This document shows, piece by piece, positions 60,000-64,000 of a DNA stretch of 64,000 nt. The DNA comes from Hyaloscypha bicolor E (Eukaryota > Ascomycota > Leotiomycetes > Helotiales > Hyaloscyphaceae), in assembly GCF_002865645.1 (NCBI RefSeq), contig NW_020194644.1, forward strand, positions 348,801-412,800, in the 5' to 3' direction. A program made the position numbers and the translations under genes. A model generated the notes under the pieces. That model did not search any database. It saw only the letters and a program-made list of their open reading frames with translations, and was not told the origin of the DNA. How positions within the stretch are numbered: the stretch's first letter is position 1; the number at the start of each line of letters is the position of its first letter.

Positions 60000-61590
60000 G
60001 GTTGTATAATACCATGATTGGGCAATGGAAGCGGCTACTATGATACCATTTCCCGCGATGTTAGTTAGGGAAGTAAACAGACATCTGCATGCATGCACGG
60101 CGGCGTTACGAGGCTTATTTCCGGATATGGAATGACTACGGCGTTCACGGAAGAATGAGATTGATTTTGAAGAAGGTTCATTTGCTTGTCTTGCTGAGTT
60201 TTGCTTGCTGTTGCCATGATCCATGTTCTATGTTCTCTATCTGTATGCGTTGCCTTGTCACTTCGCCTGCTCCGGTTCTGCTTGAGCTCTTTAATAATTC
60301 CCAAGAAATTGGAGTCAGCATGCTTCTTTCCGGTAGTTTGAGGTGTAGAGTGTCCCAGAATCTGTGGGGCAGGGAGTAGAATGTCTCAAGAGTTTATTGG
60401 ACAATACGAGCAGAATGTCCTAAGAACTATTGAGACATTGCTACGGGAGATCAATACTCCGCAAAGTTGGGACTGGCATCTGCACGTGGCTAGGAGTTCC
60501 GTATGAGGCAGTTTTCGAAAGCGAAAGCGAAAGTGCAATGACTTTGGTAATCGTTCTTGGCCATCTGACCTGAGTCAACATATTCAATTTCTCCTCCCCT
60601 CCCACTCAGGTCCTCTTCTAAATCGCATGCACACAAGATGCTCTCAATAAATCAGCTTGATTTTGTACTATTCTGCTTACAAATGTCTCGTAACTTGACT
60701 ACAATCAACGCGAGAGCACTGTGGCTCTGTCATCCATTTGACATCTCATTCCTTCGTCCTCGATTTCCGTTGTTACTGACTCGTAAAGCACATGAGCTGG
60801 AAACACATCCACTCATCTTTCCACCGAAATTAGAACATCGAGTACCAGTTGCGATAACTCCAGGAGTAATCGAAAGAAGAGCTCACCAACCTCGAAACCC
60901 TTGGATGTCGAAATCATCGATCTCCGATCAAGAACACTGAAAGCGAGGCGCCGGCGTATATTCTGATATCGATATCGCACGTGGTCCAGCCTCACGGCAA
61001 TCGGCTCTCGCAGTGACCTTTATTATATCAAATAGTGAATTCTCACGTAGGCATTACATGGTAAGCACTCTTCTCCCGCCAACACACAATTTACATTGTG
61101 CTAACAACAACAGTGGTGACCGCTCATTGGGTTTACGGGCCGAACTTGCAGTTATTCTCGGGTCTTCGGATTGGTTATCGGGTTTGCATGACGAAACTGT
61201 TCTCTCAGGCTTGTGTTATCCACTACTCCGCCAATTTTTTTGTTTTTTGTAAATCTTTTGATAAGTTGGTGGATTTTTTTGAGCTTACTTATTTTGACGA
61301 TTTCGCGACCTCGCTTAGGTGAATAGGGGAATCAACACTCACGTCTTCCTGGCTTCACCTGATACCGTTATGCATGATTATCTCCAAATCTCCGATTAAC
61401 GTTCGTGTTATGAGTTAAAGGATTTCTCATTCCGAGATGTACAATCAAAGTCCCCCTTCCTTCTTTTTGACGGGCTATCATCGCGTGCGCAGCGTCGTAT
61501 GCAAGCAACGCTTCGCAACTCAGATTTTCTCAACTACATCTCTTCTCCATCACCACCGCCTTCCTGCAACTTCCTTTCCCACTTTAATTC
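60000..61590. other. Intergenic region, no supported gene
   Basis: Frames up to 100 codons (for example 60638-60940, plus) show no domain or splice logic. A 10-bp inverted repeat, AATGTCTCAA / TTGAGACATT, lies within 60379-60436. Confidence 0.5.
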
Positions 61591-61609
61591 GAGAAGCCAA
61601 TATTCTTGG

Positions 61610-62351
61610 AAATGGAAAACCTCTCCCTTCTCTCCCTCCGAAGTCACCCACAAGCTCAGCCCACCCATCACCTCCCCTCCCCTCCCCATCCTCCTCTTTT
61701 CCCCGCGAAATAAGAGACACAATCTACACCCACGCCCTCACTCCCCCACACACTGTGACCGCCGTCCCGCACCCCTTCAAATAAACATCACCCTCTCTCC
61801 CACCAACGATCATCAAATTTCAGCACCGTATTCCCTCACGGAGTACAAACCGTCATCTCCATCTCTAATCCGCGCAAACCGACAGATCTACAACGAAGCA
61901 TTATCCATCCTGTACGGCGCAAATACCTTCTGTTTCACCAACTCCGAACACTCCGCGTCTTCGCCCTCCAAATCGGCACCAATTCCACCCTTCTGAAGAA
62001 AATCGCCATAACGCTCATCCATGTGCCGACACGGAGAGCCGCCGTATTGCCGATCTTCGAAGATGTATTTTTTGGGGAGCGGGCAGAGGATTGGGAGGGT
62101 GCGTTGATTAAGACGCAGAAGATGTTTACGCGTGTTGAGGAGGTAGTAATAGTTGTGGATCGTGTGACGTGCAGGAAAGGGAGTATAGGGTAGATGCGGA
62201 GCTGGTAGGCGTTTTGGGGTGTTGGGGAACCTTGGGACCGGTGACGGGGGGGAAGTTGAGGTTGGTTCTGAGGGGGTGGAAGAGTGGGGAGAAGTATTGG
62301 TTGCCTGCATGGGAGATTGTGGAGCGCAGGTGGGAGGGGGGAGTGGGGTGA
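61610..62351 (+). pseudogene. DUF7730-like (F-box-like) fungal protein, decayed
   Basis: FPREIRDTIYTHALTPPH near 61700 is the usual LPREIRDLIY opening of a large uncharacterised fungal family. Then INITLSPTNDHQ and SLIRANRQIYNEALSILYGA with NTFCFTN follow in the next frame, so a base has been lost or gained near 61778. A second shift after SEH (about 61947) leads to LRVFALQIGTNSTLLKKIAI, GERAEDWEGALIKTQKMF and VEEVVIVVDR. A third, near 62165, leads to the end (WLPAWEIVERRWEGG). The start codon is not clear; an ATG at 61610 (MENLSL) is in another frame. Three breaks argue for a pseudogene, although sequencing error at homopolymers cannot be excluded. Function of the family is unknown. Confidence 0.65.
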
Positions 62352-62750
62352 GGAGTATAGTGAGAGTGAAGGCGAGGAGGAGGATGGTGGTCTCGGGCCT
62401 GAAGGAGTGGTTGTTGACCCTTGGAGGGCTGCGAGAGGTGCTGGTGAGACACGAACTCATGCTAAAGATGACGAGAGGTATGCTTGGTAAATGAGTAATT
62501 TTCCGATCAGCTCTAGTGCAAGATCGGGTTTCTCTTTGTTCCACAATCCAAACAGTGTACGCAATGTAATGGAACGGCAAGAAGAAATGGAAGAAGATAT
62601 GGGATAGAGTCATATGAGATTGGATTGCAGCTTTTGTACGGCCGTGGATTTATTATCCCCTTTCGTCCCCAACCCCCACCATCTTCAACCAAAGTCTACC
62701 CGAGTAGCGCTCCATCCGCTCCAATCCCAACCCAAGCATACAATAACCTA

Positions 62751-63383
62751 TTAATCCCACGAGTATTCATCCCTAATCCAATATTCCATCCTCGATACCC
62801 ACATCGACACCTCTTCATTTCTTGTAATTTGACTTTTTCTAGATACATCCATGCTTCGAGGATGAGAAGCGCTGCTATCACACCTGGAAACTTCGTCAGC
62901 AAATGCTCTCCAATATATGAAGTTTTGGGAGGGGAAAGGGGAAGAAGGAAACGTACAGAAACTAGCCTCCCAGTCCCCGCTTATAGTTCCAGCAACAACA
63001 GCAGTGATGCACAAGAAGAGTATACAGAGGCTCAGAATCTGGAAGCTGGATGGTGGGCAGTATCGCGCTTTCGGAACTTTTTTGCAAGACTCTGGATCAT
63101 CTATGGGTGAAGACGTTTGCAGCTGGCTGTCCAGTTGCAATACGTTTTCTCCGCAACTAAGGAGATCCGAGGTGGAGGGTGTTTTCATAGTTGAATGATA
63201 TTGTGGGGCCTTGGCTTTGTTAAACAAGCCTGTGTGCTCTCTTCCGTTGAGGATGGCACTTGGGACGATTTTTTCCGAGTCTCGCTGTGTTAACTGGAGC
63301 AAAGTATGTTGAGCGCTGAAGAAAGAGCTGGCAGAGAAAGAGGGGAAAAAGGTTGTCTTTAGTAGATCAGAGGGAGGAATCAT
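62751..63383 (-). CDS. Hypothetical single-pass membrane protein (model uncertain)
   Basis: An ATG-started frame of 210 codons; a second ATG at 63188 would give 146 residues (MKTPSTSDLLSCGENV). It has one clear transmembrane segment, FQILSLCILFLCITAVVAG, after a hydrophilic head, like the short anchored proteins often seen beside GPI or glycosylated products in moulds. The part after the segment (TFPSSPFPSQNFIYW) could be intron read-through, since a normal tail is not evident. An opposite-strand frame at 62625-63110 overlaps it and is less convincing. I do not recognise a family. Confidence 0.35.
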   Translation of the reverse strand: MIPPSDLLKTTFFPSFSASSFFSAQHTLLQLTQRDSEKIVPSAILNGREHTGLFNKAKAPQYHSTMKTPSTSDLLSCGENVLQLDSQLQTSSPIDDPESCKKVPKARYCPPSSFQILSLCILFLCITAVVAGTISGDWEASFCTFPSSPFPSQNFIYWRAFADEVSRCDSSASHPRSMDVSRKSQITRNEEVSMWVSRMEYWIRDEYSWD

Positions 63384-63386
63384 GAT

Positions 63387-63500
63387 TCAAAGTCTATGAA
63401 AATCGTGCATGAGCATGATTACGAGAATAGAGACCGTGATTACTATCGAGCTGCCTTGACTCGAATCATTAACATCATTCAGCGAAGTGGCTGCCGCCAT
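63387..63500 (-). CDS. Possible 37-residue one-TM peptide
   Basis: MAAATSLNDVNDSSQGSS is followed by the hydrophobic segment IVITVSILVIMLM and a TGA. It lies just before the start of the hypothetical membrane protein at 63383. It might be an upstream ORF, an exon of that gene, or chance. Confidence 0.18.
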   Translation of the reverse strand: MAAATSLNDVNDSSQGSSIVITVSILVIMLMHDFHRL

Positions 63501-64000
63501 GATTACATGGAGCAAGGAGAATAACATTCGAGAAACGTCCAGACAGATTCAAAGTCGCTAAGATCTGAATAGAAGGAATCAACAAAGAGATAGCTGCAAC
63601 CTGGAGGAAGGGAGTTTGTGAATAAGGGTCACAGGGTGTGCAGCATCAGAGAAAAGCATGGATGCTCCTGGCCGTGATTGTCACGAGTCGGCTGGACTGC
63701 TGGAAGGGGAGAGTCCAGAATTTATGCGTAGGTATGAAATGATTGTTTAAGGGAAGCGTGGATGTCAAACACGTGTAGAAGCTTGCCGATGGCCAAAAGT
63801 AGCTTGGGTCCAGGAGGGGAAGAGAAGAGGTAGCAAAGAGGTAAAAGGCTGGTCGGAAGAGAACATGACTATACTGTTTACTGGACATCTTGATGTATAG
63901 AAGAATACTGTAGCATCCTTTTTCGTGTATGTCTCTAAGCTCAACCCTGCTCTAGAACCCTTCATGATACCTCTGATAGCGGTCTCCAGCATCGAGCATG
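63501..64000. other. Right end of window, nothing assigned
   Basis: Overlapping short minus-strand frames (63646-63888, 63765-63992) without domain signals. A gene continuing beyond the window cannot be excluded. Confidence 0.4.

Noticed and set aside
60638..60940. 100-codon plus-strand frame
   Set aside because: Starts with ATG but has no recognisable pattern and no supporting context.
1..64000. CRISPR arrays, tRNA or rRNA genes, secondary-metabolite cluster
   Set aside because: No regularly spaced repeats, no cloverleaf-type B-box that stood up on reading, no rRNA stretch, and no polyketide or peptide synthase domains. The organism is eukaryotic.

Overview
The window looks like filamentous ascomycete (Pezizomycotina) nuclear DNA. 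The genes have short GT..AG introns of about 45-60 bp. Their products are typical of moulds: dynactin p150Glued, secreted and GPI-anchored phosphatases, ankyrin and F-box proteins. The first half carries the C-to-T mutation signature of repeat-induced point mutation (RIP). I cannot name the genus; a Leotiomycete or Sordariomycete would fit. Layout, 1-32.9 kb: one continuous AT-rich, RIP-degraded transposon block with no host gene, in which reading frames are destroyed mainly by TAA/TAG (from CAA/CAG). Its nesting can be read directly. A Ty3/gypsy chromovirus (element A, plus strand, 11569-31766, 280-bp LTRs, target duplication AAAAA) was split in its gag region by a 13.5-kb Ty3/gypsy element on the minus strand (element B, 13031-26577, 302-bp LTRs). 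B carries, besides pol, a long extra ghost reading frame between integrase and its 3' LTR. Younger, little-mutated insertions sit on top: a 475-bp MITE inside A's integrase (TAA duplication, 36-bp inverted ends), a pair of nested solo LTRs inside B (inner duplication GGTAA), and a solo LTR of the B family at 6363-6664 (duplication CTAGT). Layout, 32.9-38.2 kb: a transition zone. A TPR-repeat gene, already broken by a stop and a frameshift, is split by a 2.87-kb RIP-mutated hAT transposon (33917-36783, 17-bp ends, near-perfect 8-bp duplication). Layout, 38-64 kb: gene-bearing DNA of normal composition. Apparently intact genes are a C2H2 zinc-finger protein (minus, ends 40130, start unresolved), a histidine-acid-phosphatase-like ectoenzyme (43395-45284), an ankyrin protein (48036-50317), dynactin p150Glued (54170-58236) and a GPI-anchored phosphate-repressible acid phosphatase (58611-59999). 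Between them lie decayed genes: an NmrA-like oxidoreductase (50955-52042), an F-box/LRR protein (52560-53891, minus) and a DUF7730-like protein (about 61600-62351). Two small one-TM hypothetical proteins are weakly supported. Two phosphatase genes with upstream CACGTG motifs suggest, but do not prove, phosphate-responsive control by a Pho4/NUC-1-type factor. The most unusual items are the extra ghost ORF of element B, the datable stack of pre- and post-RIP insertions, and a Cys-rich fungal module inserted inside the phosphatase fold.
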